Assembly (NCBI GenBank): GCA_937889595.1
Contig: CALAOR010000073.1
Coordinates: 1-34,347, forward strand
Source: an uncultured bacterium
GTDB taxonomy: Bacteria > Oederibacteriota > PGYV01 > Palsa-1178
Length of the DNA stretch: 34,347 bases
Reading direction: 5' to 3'
How positions within the stretch are numbered: the stretch's first letter is position 1; each line of letters begins with the position of its first letter. Under the pieces are notes generated by a model, which ran no database searches, had not been told where the DNA came from, and saw nothing but the letters and a program-made list of their open reading frames with translations. Below, piece after piece: positions 24,191 through 33,205 of the stretch. The position numbers were made by a program, and so were the translations under genes.

Positions 24191-25876
24191 ATGAACACAG
24201 ACAACAATGCCGGCGCAAAATCGCTTATTGATGTTTACGCAGGGGGAAGTTTCTCATCATATGAAGACTTTGTAAAAAATTTCAAAATAAAGGTACCGGA
24301 AAATTTTAATTTCGGGTTTGATGTGGTGGATGAAATGGCAAAAAAGGCCCCGTCACAGCCGGCCCTTGTATGGTGCGACGATAACGGCGGGCAGGCGTCC
24401 TTTAATTTTGCGGATATGAAAGAACAGAGCAATAGGGCGGCAAACGCCCTGGCCGGCCTGGGGATAAAAAAAGGCGACGTGGTCATGCTCATACTCAAGA
24501 GGCGCTATGAATTCTGGTTCTTATCGACCGCGCTCCATAAAATAGGCGCGATATGCATACCGGCCACGCATTTATTGACGGTGAAAGACGTTGTGTACCG
24601 GGCAAATGCGGCGAATATAAAGATGATAATAACGGTCGCTGAAGCGGCCGTTATGGATTGCGTGGATGCCGCGCAGAAAGATTCGCCTTCTTTAAAGATA
24701 AAGGCGGCCATAGGCAACGACAGGGCGGGATGGGAAAATATCTGCACTATCATGGAAAAGTCCGGCAGGGATTTTTCCAGGCCCACGGGCAATAACGCGT
24801 CAAAAAACGGGGATATTTTCCTGATATATTTTACATCCGGGACCACGGGCATGCCCAAGATGGTCTGGCATAATTTCACCTATCCGCTCGGGCACATAAT
24901 AACCGCCAAATACTGGCAGAACGTGCAGGCAGGCGGCATCCATTTTACCGTGGCGGACACTGGCTGGGCAAAAGCTGCCTGGGGAAAAATTTACGGCCAG
25001 TGGATATGCGGCTCTGCCGTCATGGTTTACGATTATGACAAGTTTGTGCCTAAAAAACTCCTTGATGTGATAGTAAAGCACCGGGTCACCACGTTCTGCG
25101 CGCCGCCAACCATATACCGCTACCTCATAAAAGAGGACTTAAGCGGCTATGATTTTTCAGCCCTGAAATATTGCGTGACAGCGGGAGAGCCTTTAAACCC
25201 CGAGGTTTATCACCAGTTCCTGAAGATGACGGGATTGAAATTAATGGAAGGCTTCGGACAGACAGAGACAGTTGTCGTTGTGGCCGCGTACCCGTGGATA
25301 GAACCAAAACCGGGTTCCATGGGCAAGCCGACGCCGGGTTATGAAATAGACCTCGTGGACGACCAGGGAAAGCCCTGCGAAGCAGGCGAGGAAGGCCAGA
25401 TCATAATAAGGACCCAAAAGCATAAACCACTGGGCATGTTTGACGGTTATTATAAGGATGAAAAACTCACAAAAAAAGCCTGGCATGACAACATGTACTA
25501 TACGGGAGATGTGGCTTTCAGGGACGAAGAAGGCTACTACTGGTTTGTGGGCCGCAGCGACGACTGTTTTAAAAGTTCGGGCTACCGGATAGGACCCTTT
25601 GAGATAGAAAGCGCGTTATTGGAACATCCGGCAGTTTTGGAATGCGCGATAACAGCCGAGCCGGACGAGGCACGCGGACTTATAGTCAAAGCCACCGTAG
25701 TGCTGACAAAAAATTACACAGCGACAGATGAGCTTGTGAAGACGCTGCAGGAACATGTAAAAAAAGTAACTGCCCCGTATAAATATCCGCGTATAATAGA
25801 GTTTGTAAAGGAACTTCCGAAAACCGTCAGCGGGAAGATAAGGAGGGTGGAGATACGTAAAATTTTACAAAAGTAA
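24191..25876 (+). CDS. Acyl-CoA synthetase (AMP-forming, ACSM/medium-chain type)
   Basis: A 561-residue ANL-superfamily enzyme that activates a carboxylic acid with ATP and then forms the CoA thioester. The P-loop [11 protein letters not shown] lies near residue 213. EGFGQTE and the YYTGDVA motif with its Asp follow, then the hinge [16 protein letters not shown] and the C-terminal catalytic Lys in KTVSGKIRR. The closest layout is the ACSM/medium-chain or propionate-butyrate type, not acetyl-CoA synthetase with its extra N-terminal extension. The substrate is not certain. It forms an operon with the cupin regulator. Confidence 0.92.
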   Translation: MNTDNNAGAKSLIDVYAGGSFSSYEDFVKNFKIKVPENFNFGFDVVDEMAKKAPSQPALVWCDDNGGQASFNFADMKEQSNRAANALAGLGIKKGDVVMLILKRRYEFWFLSTALHKIGAICIPATHLLTVKDVVYRANAANIKMIITVAEAAVMDCVDAAQKDSPSLKIKAAIGNDRAGWENICTIMEKSGRDFSRPTGNNASKNGDIFLIYFTSGTTGMPKMVWHNFTYPLGHIITAKYWQNVQAGGIHFTVADTGWAKAAWGKIYGQWICGSAVMVYDYDKFVPKKLLDVIVKHRVTTFCAPPTIYRYLIKEDLSGYDFSALKYCVTAGEPLNPEVYHQFLKMTGLKLMEGFGQTETVVVVAAYPWIEPKPGSMGKPTPGYEIDLVDDQGKPCEAGEEGQIIIRTQKHKPLGMFDGYYKDEKLTKKAWHDNMYYTGDVAFRDEEGYYWFVGRSDDCFKSSGYRIGPFEIESALLEHPAVLECAITAEPDEARGLIVKATVVLTKNYTATDELVKTLQEHVKKVTAPYKYPRIIEFVKELPKTVSGKIRRVEIRKILQK

Positions 25877-25884
25877 AATTTTAC
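25857..25884. repeat. Tandem palindromes at the end of the synthetase gene
   Basis: GTAAAATTTTAC, a perfect 12-bp palindrome, occurs twice (25857-25868 and 25873-25884) with AAAA between. The second copy contains the stop codon. Together they can form a 12-bp hairpin between two convergent genes, a possible bidirectional termination signal though without a long T tract. Confidence 0.7.
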
Positions 25885-25893
25885 GAGAAAGGT

Positions 25894-25920
25894 GATAGGA
25901 GATAGTAGAAAGTAGATACA
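25894..25920. repeat. Degenerate heptamer repeat
   Basis: GATAGGA, GATAGTA, GAAAGTA and GATACA follow one another, giving a 7-bp period like the arrays at 1-123 and 22870-22900 but with a different sequence. Confidence 0.55.
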
Positions 25921-25955
25921 CCAACGACCCACACTGCACACCCTGCAAAAATACC

Positions 25956-27923
25956 CTATTTATATATCGTACTCCTGATCACAATCTCGACCCTTCTGTT
26001 TTTCAGGCGTCCTTCGGGCGTTTCATTATCCGCTATCGGGTTTAGTTCGCCGTAGCCTTCAGTGTTTATCCTTTTTTCCTCATACCCCAATAAATTCACC
26101 ATGAAGAATTTCACGGCTTCGGCGCGCGCTTTTGAAAGTTCGGTGTTATTGTTGTATTTTATGCCGTGCGGCTGCATGTTATCAGTGTAGCCGGCCACCA
26201 ATATATCTGATTCGGGATATTTATCTATGACATCCTTCATGGTTTTCAGGACCGAGTAAGCCGAGATCTTGACGTCCGCCTTGCCAAGGTCAAAAAGCGC
26301 GTCTGAGGAAAAACTCAGCTTGATCTCCTTAAGCAGCACGACAACAGCCTGTGTTGGCGTCTGGGCCCTGTTCCCCAGGGTGTCAAAGGCGATAAAACTG
26401 TAGTAGTAAACTTCGCCTGTCTGGACATACTGGTTATTGATGCCTCTTCCGTCCCATATGTATGACAGGGGGGGTTCTCCGTTGCCGGAAGTCGTCAAAT
26501 ATATTTTTTTGTTGTAGTCCCAGATGACAAACTGCCACTTGGCGACTTTATTCCTGTCCTGCGCGAAAAATGTGAATGTCGACGGTATTATAAGGGAGTC
26601 TTTTTGGTTCGGCTTGACGAGTTTCGGGTCGCCGTCTACGCGCACTTCAGGAGGCGTGTTATCTATCTCGATTGGCACCTTATTTGAGTCAGTTATGCCG
26701 GTGTCATATTCGGCCGTTATGCTTGCCTGGTAAACGCCGTCAGGGAGTACCTTGCCATTGACCATGCCGCCCCAGAGGATCGATTTTTGCAGCTTGTCCT
26801 GCATGGGAAGTTTGGCAAGCAGTGTGTTGCCGTCAGTGCCGTAAATATTGAGTTTGATGGAACGCACTTTTTCCTGGAGCTTTAATATGGGTGTAAAAGT
26901 TGTGGTGTCCATGAACTTGTCGTTGTTAGGGGAAAAAACAGGCGGGTAAACCTTAAGCTTCGCGGAAGGCGCGCCCCAGCTGTACAAGATCGAGAACCTG
27001 TGTGTCGGCCCCAGCTCGGCATAGTCTACATACGCGTAATCTATTTCCATGCCCCAATAGCGCAATCCAAGGCCAAAAGTGGGATGGTCGAAAGCGCCTG
27101 TCTCGTAGCCGAAACGCAGGGCAAATATCTCATACATCCAGTACTCAAATCCTATGGAATATAAAGGGTCATAATCGGTGTTTATAACGGCCTGGGCAGA
27201 TATCAAAAGCGTGCCTGTCCATATCTTAAGTTCGTCGGACAAGCCGGCATGAAAAATACGCGGCGGTTCAAAAGCAAGGGTGTTCATTTTAAGTTCGGAC
27301 CCCAGGTTTGACATATCCACGCCGAGCCTTAAGAAACTGCCGTTAAAATACTGTCTGTAAAGGAACCCTATGTCAGCCGTGATGTTTGAGCCTGAATACT
27401 TGTCGATATTCTGGGATATGTATTTTACGGTTATTCCGGCAGACAGATAATCCTTTATGTCCATGGCATAACCTATGGTTATTCCCAGGTCATAAGGCGA
27501 AAAATGTTCGGAAAACTGGGTCCAGTCCACTTGCGCGAGGTCGGCCGGATCATAAGAGGGTAATGCAGTGGTGCGGGTCATATCACCGACCTGGAACAGC
27601 GCGATCGCAAAGCCGAGTTTTCCCGAATCAGTGTTCGGGACAGGGGTGACAAGGGATAAATGCTCGTATTGTATGTTCTGGAACCAGTTTATGTGTGTAA
27701 ACTGCGCCTCGTATCCTATGACCGAGGCTATGCCTGCCGGGTTATAATAAAGCCCGTAAGTGCCGTCCGACACCGCAGTGAAAGCCTCGCCCATGCCCGC
27801 CGCGCGCGCGAAAGGCGGTATCTTGACGAAGTTGGTGCTCGTAGTGCCCACAAGCTCGGGCCCGGCAAATGAATATATGGAAAAAACAGCTGTGAAAAAA
27901 TATGCCAGAAAGAGTCTTTTCAA
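25956..27923 (-). CDS. PorV/PorQ-type outer membrane protein with OmpA C-terminal domain
   Basis: A 655-residue protein in three parts. After a signal peptide (RLFLAYFFTAVFSIYSFAG) comes a beta-barrel of the PorV/PorQ type, with FARAAGMGEAFTAVSDG and LYYNPAGIAS. A middle Ig-like region resembling FlgD tails contains KVYPPVFSPNNDKFMDTT. The last ~115 residues form an OmpA domain that binds peptidoglycan, with GYTDN and LSKARAEAV. The open frame extends to an ATG at 28088, but those residues come from a tandem DNA repeat. TTG at 27923, four bases after GGTGG, places the signal peptide at the N-terminus. It may link outer membrane to cell wall; a role in secretion is an inference. Confidence 0.85.
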   Translation of the reverse strand: MKRLFLAYFFTAVFSIYSFAGPELVGTTSTNFVKIPPFARAAGMGEAFTAVSDGTYGLYYNPAGIASVIGYEAQFTHINWFQNIQYEHLSLVTPVPNTDSGKLGFAIALFQVGDMTRTTALPSYDPADLAQVDWTQFSEHFSPYDLGITIGYAMDIKDYLSAGITVKYISQNIDKYSGSNITADIGFLYRQYFNGSFLRLGVDMSNLGSELKMNTLAFEPPRIFHAGLSDELKIWTGTLLISAQAVINTDYDPLYSIGFEYWMYEIFALRFGYETGAFDHPTFGLGLRYWGMEIDYAYVDYAELGPTHRFSILYSWGAPSAKLKVYPPVFSPNNDKFMDTTTFTPILKLQEKVRSIKLNIYGTDGNTLLAKLPMQDKLQKSILWGGMVNGKVLPDGVYQASITAEYDTGITDSNKVPIEIDNTPPEVRVDGDPKLVKPNQKDSLIIPSTFTFFAQDRNKVAKWQFVIWDYNKKIYLTTSGNGEPPLSYIWDGRGINNQYVQTGEVYYYSFIAFDTLGNRAQTPTQAVVVLLKEIKLSFSSDALFDLGKADVKISAYSVLKTMKDVIDKYPESDILVAGYTDNMQPHGIKYNNNTELSKARAEAVKFFMVNLLGYEEKRINTEGYGELNPIADNETPEGRLKNRRVEIVIRSTIYK

Positions 27924-28005
27924 ATACCACCCCGTAAAATTTTTGTTGATAACTAATCTTAAAATAAATGTCTGAAAATAGCAATACTTAAATATTTTAA
28001 ATGCA

Positions 28006-28141
28006 CTGCGCGTCCTGACATCCTTCACACCTGCGTCCTGACAACCTTTACAACTGCGACCTGATTCTTCACAACTGCGGCCTGACATCCTTTACAACTG
28101 CGACCTGATTCTTCACAACTGCGGCCTGATATCCTTCACAA
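28006..28141. repeat. Imperfect tandem repeat, 21-25 bp unit
   Basis: Six units beginning CTGCG start at 28006, 28031, 28054, 28075, 28098 and 28119. The last four form two copies of a 44-bp dimer. Consensus is roughly CTGCGRCCTGA followed by TTCACAA. A further unit starts at 28192. It lies upstream of the OmpA-type gene. No conserved spacers are present, so it is not a CRISPR array. Confidence 0.8.
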
Positions 28142-28265
28142 CACTGTAGAGAGGCGGCTTGCTGCCTCTCTCAGGGGCCTTTTTGATTTTACTGCGGCCT
28201 GACATCCCTCACAACACTGTAGAGAGGGGGCTTGCCCCCTCTCCCAGCGGGCTTTTTGATTTTCA
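28119..28265. repeat. Duplicated 73-bp composite with REP-like hairpins
   Basis: Two 73-bp units (28119-28191 and 28192-28265) each contain a tandem-repeat unit and a hairpin, and end in TTTTTGATTTT. The hairpins pair at 28148-28155 with 28164-28171 and at 28222-28230 with 28235-28243. The stems differ at both partners (C-G becomes G-C; G-U becomes G-C), so pairing is kept. They belong to the same family as the copies at 8321-8441. Each hairpin plus T tract could act as a terminator. Confidence 0.8.
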
Positions 28266-28382
28266 TCGCAGAAATTAATCTGTCCATCCGTTCACAGAAC
28301 CTGCTTTTCAGCAAAATCCGCTGTTTTGCAAGGTGGAACTGATTTGTTCCGTGGGGTGGCATTTTTTTCAGAAAGGAGTATA

Positions 28383-28856
28383 ATGTCTCCATACTATCCA
28401 ACACGCCATACAACGGGGATGAACATGACTGAACAAACACCGCAGATCCGGGGATCCAGGAAAGTCAACAACAAGAACCTTGCCACGTTCCCGGGAGTCA
28501 TAGTCCACGAACAGGCGCATCAACTCTTCTGCCGCTGGGCAAGGGTGGCGGTCTTCGAAGTAAAGTACTTCCAGCTGAAAAACCCGGTAGGCTACGCGAT
28601 CCACGAGCTGACGAACAACCCGAAAAAGAACCTGCTCATTGGTGTGGGCCCGTTCATCATCAACAGCCTCCTGGGCGCGCTAATAGCCATGCCAGCGGTG
28701 ATTGCGATAGTGAAGTTTGAGACAGGTTCGTTCTTTGACTACCTGATAATGTGGATAGGAATATCAATAGCCATGCACGCGTTTCCGTCAACGGTTGATG
28801 CGAAGAATATATGGGCATCGGTTACTGCTAAAGACACGCCTTTTACGATCAAGTAG
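28383..28856 (+). CDS. Metalloprotease-family membrane protein, truncated by frameshift
   Basis: A 157-residue open frame with FPGVIVHEQAHQLFCRW; HEQAH (residues 42-46) is the zinc-binding motif. The family is an uncharacterised membrane metalloprotease group (DUF3267/M50-like). Two hydrophobic segments follow (IGVGPFIINSLLGALIAMP and the segment ending SIAMHAFPS). The ATG at 28383 is preceded by AAAGGAG at 5 bases. The frame ends at a TAG where relatives normally continue with another membrane segment, and that missing part is found in the -1 frame immediately downstream. Confidence 0.75.
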   Translation: MSPYYPTRHTTGMNMTEQTPQIRGSRKVNNKNLATFPGVIVHEQAHQLFCRWARVAVFEVKYFQLKNPVGYAIHELTNNPKKNLLIGVGPFIINSLLGALIAMPAVIAIVKFETGSFFDYLIMWIGISIAMHAFPSTVDAKNIWASVTAKDTPFTIK

Positions 28857-28978
28857 GGGTGCCTATAGTCGGGCTTATTTATTTGGGGGCTGTGGGGTCG
28901 GTTTTGTGGTTGGACCTTATATACGGCGTGGCGATATCGGGGGCTATACCGTTTTTTATGATTAAGATGCTGGCTTAA
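28853..28978 (+). pseudogene. Displaced C-terminal segment of the metalloprotease (-1 frame)
   Basis: Reading from 28853 in the -1 frame gives about 41 residues, starting VGVPIVGLIYLGAVGS and continuing with a WLDLIYGVAI segment to a TAA at 28976-28978. It is hydrophobic and has the expected final membrane span of the family. A one-base deletion near AAGTAGGGG would explain the break; assembly error or programmed frameshift are alternatives. Confidence 0.65.
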
Positions 28979-29000
28979 GGGTTAGGAAAAACGTAATAGA

Positions 29001-29034
29001 TTTATTGAATTTCAATAAAAGAAAAAAATATTAA
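29001..29034 (+). promoter_or_regulatory. Promoter overlapped by a perfect 19-bp palindrome
   Basis: TTTATTGAATTTCAATAAA (29001-29019) is a perfect palindrome around one base. A weak promoter, TTGAAT (29005-29010) with TATTAA (29029-29034) 18 bases apart, lies within and after it. A bound dimer would block the -35 region. Confidence 0.5.
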
Positions 29035-29056
29035 AAGGTCAATAAATGGAGGTAAT

Positions 29057-29800
29057 ATGAAAAAGGTCTTTGACATCCAAAGAAGAATAACTTTTATTAT
29101 TGTATGCTGGGTTATTGGGTGGCTAATTGGATTCAAATTGATTCATATTATAGATTTAAGAAGTATCGACATTAATCATATATACATGATTTTGTATGTA
29201 ACTGTATTATTAATTTTGCCATTCTTTAAAGTTTTGAAATTTGGTGATTTTGAATTACAAAAAGAACTGGAAGACACGCAAGAAGAATTAAAAGAATTCA
29301 AAAAGGAATATAAATTAGAACTCAATAATATATTGCTTAACAAAATAAGTAATAATATTTATATAGAAATGCCTAAATCTGATGAATTAGAAAATGAGAA
29401 CAAAATAATTGAACAAAAAACTGCCGGAATTGATTTTAAAGGCAAAAAAGTCAAAGATATTGAAGAAGAATTAGCATTTGATGATGAGGCGGTGCTTAAC
29501 TTATCAAAAATTAGAATAAAAATAGAACAACAATTACGTGAAATATTGAATTTAAGGAAAGAGAAATATGAAAGAAATATCAAATCTATAAGTTTGAAGA
29601 AAATGGTAAATCTCTTTATTGAAAAATATCCAGGGAATGTTTATCTTTTAAATTCTTTTGAATCTGTTATCGATGTTTGTAATGCGGCAATACATGGACA
29701 ATATATTCAAAAAGATGAAGCTAAAGATGTAATGCAATTAGCAGCAAAATTGATAATGATTTTAGACTTCACTCTTGAAAAAGAAGAACCTAACAAATAA
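29057..29800 (+). CDS. Membrane-anchored coiled-coil protein with DUF4145/HEPN-like end
   Basis: A 247-residue protein not assigned to a named family. Two membrane segments occupy about residues 11-30 and 42-60. A charged coiled coil follows (residues 65-95), then a linker. The C-terminal 110 residues are helical, with IRIKIEQQLREIL and later DVCNAAIHGQYI, resembling the DUF4145/HEPN pattern, although the Arg of the usual RxxxxH motif is not clear. Such proteins often occur in defence loci. Base composition here is visibly AT-rich compared with genes to the left. The ATG follows GGAGG by 5 bases. Confidence 0.6.
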   Translation: MKKVFDIQRRITFIIVCWVIGWLIGFKLIHIIDLRSIDINHIYMILYVTVLLILPFFKVLKFGDFELQKELEDTQEELKEFKKEYKLELNNILLNKISNNIYIEMPKSDELENENKIIEQKTAGIDFKGKKVKDIEEELAFDDEAVLNLSKIRIKIEQQLREILNLRKEKYERNIKSISLKKMVNLFIEKYPGNVYLLNSFESVIDVCNAAIHGQYIQKDEAKDVMQLAAKLIMILDFTLEKEEPNK

Positions 29801-29855
29801 TTATAATGAAAAACTATTGAAGAGTATTTGATTAGTCAAAAATTGGAGGTGTTAA

Positions 29856-31037
29856 ATGACAAGTGGTATAAAAGCCCTTATTACACCTTCTGTGCTGAAA
29901 TGGGCTAGGGAACAAGCCGGGATGAATATTACAATTGCGGCTGAACAAATCGGTAGGTCAGAAAATGAAATAGATGAATGGGAAAAGGGTGTCAGTCTAC
30001 CTTCACTCGCCCAAGCTAGAAAAATTTCTGAAAAGTACAAACGGGCCCTTGCTGTTTTCTATTTGCCAGAGCCACCAAAAACATATCAAACATTAAGAGA
30101 TTATAGGAGTTTTAATAGTAGCGATGATAAAATATTTAGTCCACAACTATCATTTTTAATTCAAAAAGCTGAACACAGACAAGAATGGTTAAACTCAACA
30201 CTCCTTGAAGAAGGAAAAAGTCCATTAAGTTTCATAGGAAGCGCTTCCATTAGCTCATTGACTATTGAAGTGAGCAAAAATATAAAAAGTGTATTTAAAA
30301 TAACAACTAAAAATCAAAAAGAAAGCAAAACCAGGGACGAAGCATTAAATTTGTGGATTAAAGGTGCAGAAAATTTAGGAATCAACATATGTAGGGAAGG
30401 CAAAATTGACTCAAAAGAATTAAGGGGGTTTGTTATATCTGATAAATTGGCGCCGTTTATATATTTAAATTCAAATGACGCAAAGGCAGCACAATTATTT
30501 ACTTTATTACATGAGGTTGCACATCTTTGGATAGATGCCTCCGGTATATCAAACATAATAATATTTAAGAATAAATTGCCTTCAAAAGATGAAAAAGTTG
30601 AGATATTTTGCAATGAAGTTGCATCTTTAGTGTTACTTGAAAACGAAGAATTTGTTAAAACTTGGAACTTATTACCATTAGATGTTAAATTAAATGAAAA
30701 AATCGAAAAATGTTCATCGTTATTTAAAGTAAGCGAAGAAGTTATTGCACGTAGATTAACAGATTTGGGTATCATTAAAAATGAACAATACGAAGAACTT
30801 CGTGAATATTACAATAAACGATGGGTAGATCTTCAAAAGAAAAAGAAAATCAAAAGACAGAATCAAAAGGGTGGTCCGTCTGTTCATTTATTACAAGTAT
30901 TGAGCAATGGAAAAGTTTTTACTCGAGCCATATTGAATTCATATTCAGCTGACAGAATAACAGGTGTTGATGCATCTAATTATCTAAACGCAAAAATAAA
31001 TCATTTTTATAAGCTGAGTAAATATGCCGGACTATAG
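29856..31037 (+). CDS. Xre-ImmA/IrrE family metallopeptidase (antitoxin candidate)
   Basis: A 393-residue protein with an N-terminal Xre helix-turn-helix (residues 10-65) and a DYRSF segment typical of COG2856. The ImmA/IrrE zinc peptidase domain has HEVAH at residues 219-223 and the third ligand in EIFCNEVAS near residue 254. Such proteins act as regulators that cut partner proteins or as antitoxins. The next gene, for a DUF4411 PIN-like protein, overlaps it by 14 bases. This pairing is a known type of toxin-antitoxin module. GGAGG lies 6 bases before the ATG. Confidence 0.88.
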   Translation: MTSGIKALITPSVLKWAREQAGMNITIAAEQIGRSENEIDEWEKGVSLPSLAQARKISEKYKRALAVFYLPEPPKTYQTLRDYRSFNSSDDKIFSPQLSFLIQKAEHRQEWLNSTLLEEGKSPLSFIGSASISSLTIEVSKNIKSVFKITTKNQKESKTRDEALNLWIKGAENLGINICREGKIDSKELRGFVISDKLAPFIYLNSNDAKAAQLFTLLHEVAHLWIDASGISNIIIFKNKLPSKDEKVEIFCNEVASLVLLENEEFVKTWNLLPLDVKLNEKIEKCSSLFKVSEEVIARRLTDLGIIKNEQYEELREYYNKRWVDLQKKKKIKRQNQKGGPSVHLLQVLSNGKVFTRAILNSYSADRITGVDASNYLNAKINHFYKLSKYAGL

Positions 31038-31545
31038 CATGACCAAAATTGGTAATTTAACGCACAGATATTGTCTTGATACAAATGCATTTATCGAACC
31101 GTGGAATAAGTATTATTCAATCGAAAGCTCACCTGAGTATTGGCAAATATTAGATGAATTGGCACAAAAAAATATAGTTTTTTGTACGGATCAAGTAAAA
31201 AGAGAAATAGAAAGAAATGATGATAATCTTAAAGAATGGTTAAGTAAAAGGTCATATTTTGTAAAAGATGAAACAGAAAAAGTTCAAATAAATGTTCGAA
31301 AAATTTTGGCAAAATTTCCACACTTGATAAGTGTTGGAGCTAATAGATCTATGGCGGACCCATGGGTAATTGCTCATGCTATGTCAGAAAGTGCAACAGT
31401 TGTTAGTAAGGAAATAGCGGTAAATCCAAAACAAAAAACAAACAAAATAAAAATACCAGATGTGTGCAAGGAATTTGATGTTCGGTGCATTAATGATTTT
31501 GTATTTAATAATGAAGTTGGAATAAAATTTAAAGCTGGAATTTGA
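31024..31545 (+). CDS. DUF4411 PIN-like protein (toxin candidate)
   Basis: A 173-residue protein of the DUF4411 family, a PIN-like fold. Typical acidic residues include RYCLDTNAFIEPW (Asp at residue 19), the Glu in VKREIE and the MADPWVIAHA segment. PIN proteins cut RNA using metal held by these acids. Here it is probably the toxin of a pair with the upstream Xre-ImmA protein. Translation may begin at 31024 or at an ATG 15 bases downstream. The target is unknown. Confidence 0.85.
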   Translation: MPDYSMTKIGNLTHRYCLDTNAFIEPWNKYYSIESSPEYWQILDELAQKNIVFCTDQVKREIERNDDNLKEWLSKRSYFVKDETEKVQINVRKILAKFPHLISVGANRSMADPWVIAHAMSESATVVSKEIAVNPKQKTNKIKIPDVCKEFDVRCINDFVFNNEVGIKFKAGI

Positions 31546-31760
31546 CCTAACAGATCAATAGAAGGGGTGGGCTACGCTGGCCTCACTTACAGCTTTTATC
31601 ATTAATGAGCTTTTGTGTCTGGCAAAATATTGTATGAAAAATAGAAATATAAAAGTTATTTGTGAGGACTGAAATTGTGTATTAGTTTTTAGTTGAAAGT
31701 TTGAAATGAATAACAACTAATTTTTGGTTTACATTTAACTTTTTTATTAAAGGAGCAATA
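31546..31760. other. Gap with weak hairpins
   Basis: No gene is visible. ATTAGTT (31681-31687) can pair with AACTAAT (31715-31721), followed by a T run: a weak, AT-rich terminator-like structure. A short GC-rich inverted repeat lies near 31567-31586. Confidence 0.4.
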
Positions 31761-33101
31761 ATGTCTGATGCAATCTATTTACCTGAATTTCCAAAAGAAA
31801 AGGAGTTTGAGGAATATATTGCGGCATTCTTGCAGGCAAATAATTTGTATGTTGAAAGAAATATTGTAGAAAGAGAGAAAAAAAAGGAATTTCTGGAACT
31901 TGACGTAATTACTACGGATTATTTTTCAAACGTTCCAACTAATAAACTTTACGAAATGAAATCCGGTGGATGGGGTTTTGCAGATATTTTCAAAATATAC
32001 GGACAAATGAAACATCTTAATATTGATAATGGAGTTTTAATTGTTAAAGAAATAGATGAGGATTTCGAAGTTATTACTAAAAAGGCTGATAAATTAAATA
32101 TTAAAGTAATACATATAAGCAATGACAATGATGCGAGAATTAATCTTGAAAAAGTCATAGATTTGACTAACTTATCCGAAGAAGATATAACAACTTGGAG
32201 ATTTTCAAATTGGGTTGAACGAAAAATGATATCAGACCTAAAGGCAAAGAAAAAGGACAGAAAATTGTTACGATACGATAAAATAAATACTTATTATAAT
32301 ACAATCAAGTCTAGTACTTTTTTTGAAAGATATATTAGGGGAAAAATTAAGTTATTGCATAATGCATATATAGAAAATGCAAATTTATCTGCCTGTTGTG
32401 CAAGTGAAATGTTGGGACAGTCATTTTATTCATCTGAGGCTTTACAAAATATTAATGCTGAACTTTTTTCGAAAACATTTTATGATTGTGAGTATAATGA
32501 CTTGCAAATATCTTCATTTGTTGAGTATTTTGCCAGGATAAGTGTCCTTAAGAATATAACCGAATGCTTAATTTATGAATCAAATAATATTAAAGATAAG
32601 ACAGATCATTTTATCGAAGAAAAAATTAATTTAGGAGGAAGGACATATAAAATTATTAAATCAATAACTGGTGATTTGACATACTCTTTTGAAAAAGCAA
32701 TAAAGAGTCTATCAAAGCATAAATATTTTAGATTGTATCCAATATTTTGGCAGTGGTTTTTATGGGCTTTTGGTGGATTTATACTGAATGATTATAAAGA
32801 ACTCGAATACAAAAATCTGTCAATAAAGACAGGTGTGCCAATAAATGAAATTGATAATGCTTTATCTGTATTTGATTTACTTTTTCCCATCGACGGTGGA
32901 TGGTTTAAAAGTTTACAACCACATTCGAATATTAAGGTTTTAAAGATGTTTTCTGTACCATTTAGAGGTATAGGTGTAAACTATAGGAGATTGATATATG
33001 CTGAGAATAAAAGCTATGAGGATTTAAAACTAACAAGTCCTCACACTAAAAATGATCTAATTAAATTTGTCAATTGCACATTTAATTTGCTAAATAAGTG
33101 A
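31761..33101 (+). CDS. PD-(D/E)XK nuclease-like protein
   Basis: A 446-residue protein. The first 150 residues resemble a restriction-endonuclease-like fold. Glu18 lies in the first helix, LELDVITTD supplies Asp48, and LYEMKSGGWG supplies the Glu65-x-Lys67 pair, followed by a helix with IYGQMKH. This is the PD-(D/E)XK metal site. The remaining 300 residues are helix-rich and I do not recognise them; they could recognise a target or a partner. AAAGGAG lies 7 bases before the ATG. Its AT-rich codon use matches the neighbouring accessory genes. Stand-alone effectors of this kind occur in defence islands. Confidence 0.65.
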   Translation: MSDAIYLPEFPKEKEFEEYIAAFLQANNLYVERNIVEREKKKEFLELDVITTDYFSNVPTNKLYEMKSGGWGFADIFKIYGQMKHLNIDNGVLIVKEIDEDFEVITKKADKLNIKVIHISNDNDARINLEKVIDLTNLSEEDITTWRFSNWVERKMISDLKAKKKDRKLLRYDKINTYYNTIKSSTFFERYIRGKIKLLHNAYIENANLSACCASEMLGQSFYSSEALQNINAELFSKTFYDCEYNDLQISSFVEYFARISVLKNITECLIYESNNIKDKTDHFIEEKINLGGRTYKIIKSITGDLTYSFEKAIKSLSKHKYFRLYPIFWQWFLWAFGGFILNDYKELEYKNLSIKTGVPINEIDNALSVFDLLFPIDGGWFKSLQPHSNIKVLKMFSVPFRGIGVNYRRLIYAENKSYEDLKLTSPHTKNDLIKFVNCTFNLLNK

Positions 33102-33205
33102 TGATGCTGTCAAACAATTGATGGTGTTGAATCTTGTAAATTGACTTTTTGAGAAAATGAGAGTGGTGTCAAAAATAAATAGTGGATGTGGTCGGATCTT
33201 GTTTT

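Noticed and set aside
27924-28088. N-terminal extension of the PorV-OmpA protein to an upstream ATG
   Set aside because: The extra residues are translated from the tandem repeat and would bury the signal peptide; a TTG start with a ribosome site explains the gene better.
28006-28141. CRISPR array
   Set aside because: Units are directly adjacent, imperfect and lack unique spacers; no cas genes are present.
28980-29000. Attachment site or integrase scar at the left edge of the AT-rich block
   Set aside because: No tRNA, integrase, direct repeat or transposase is visible on either side.
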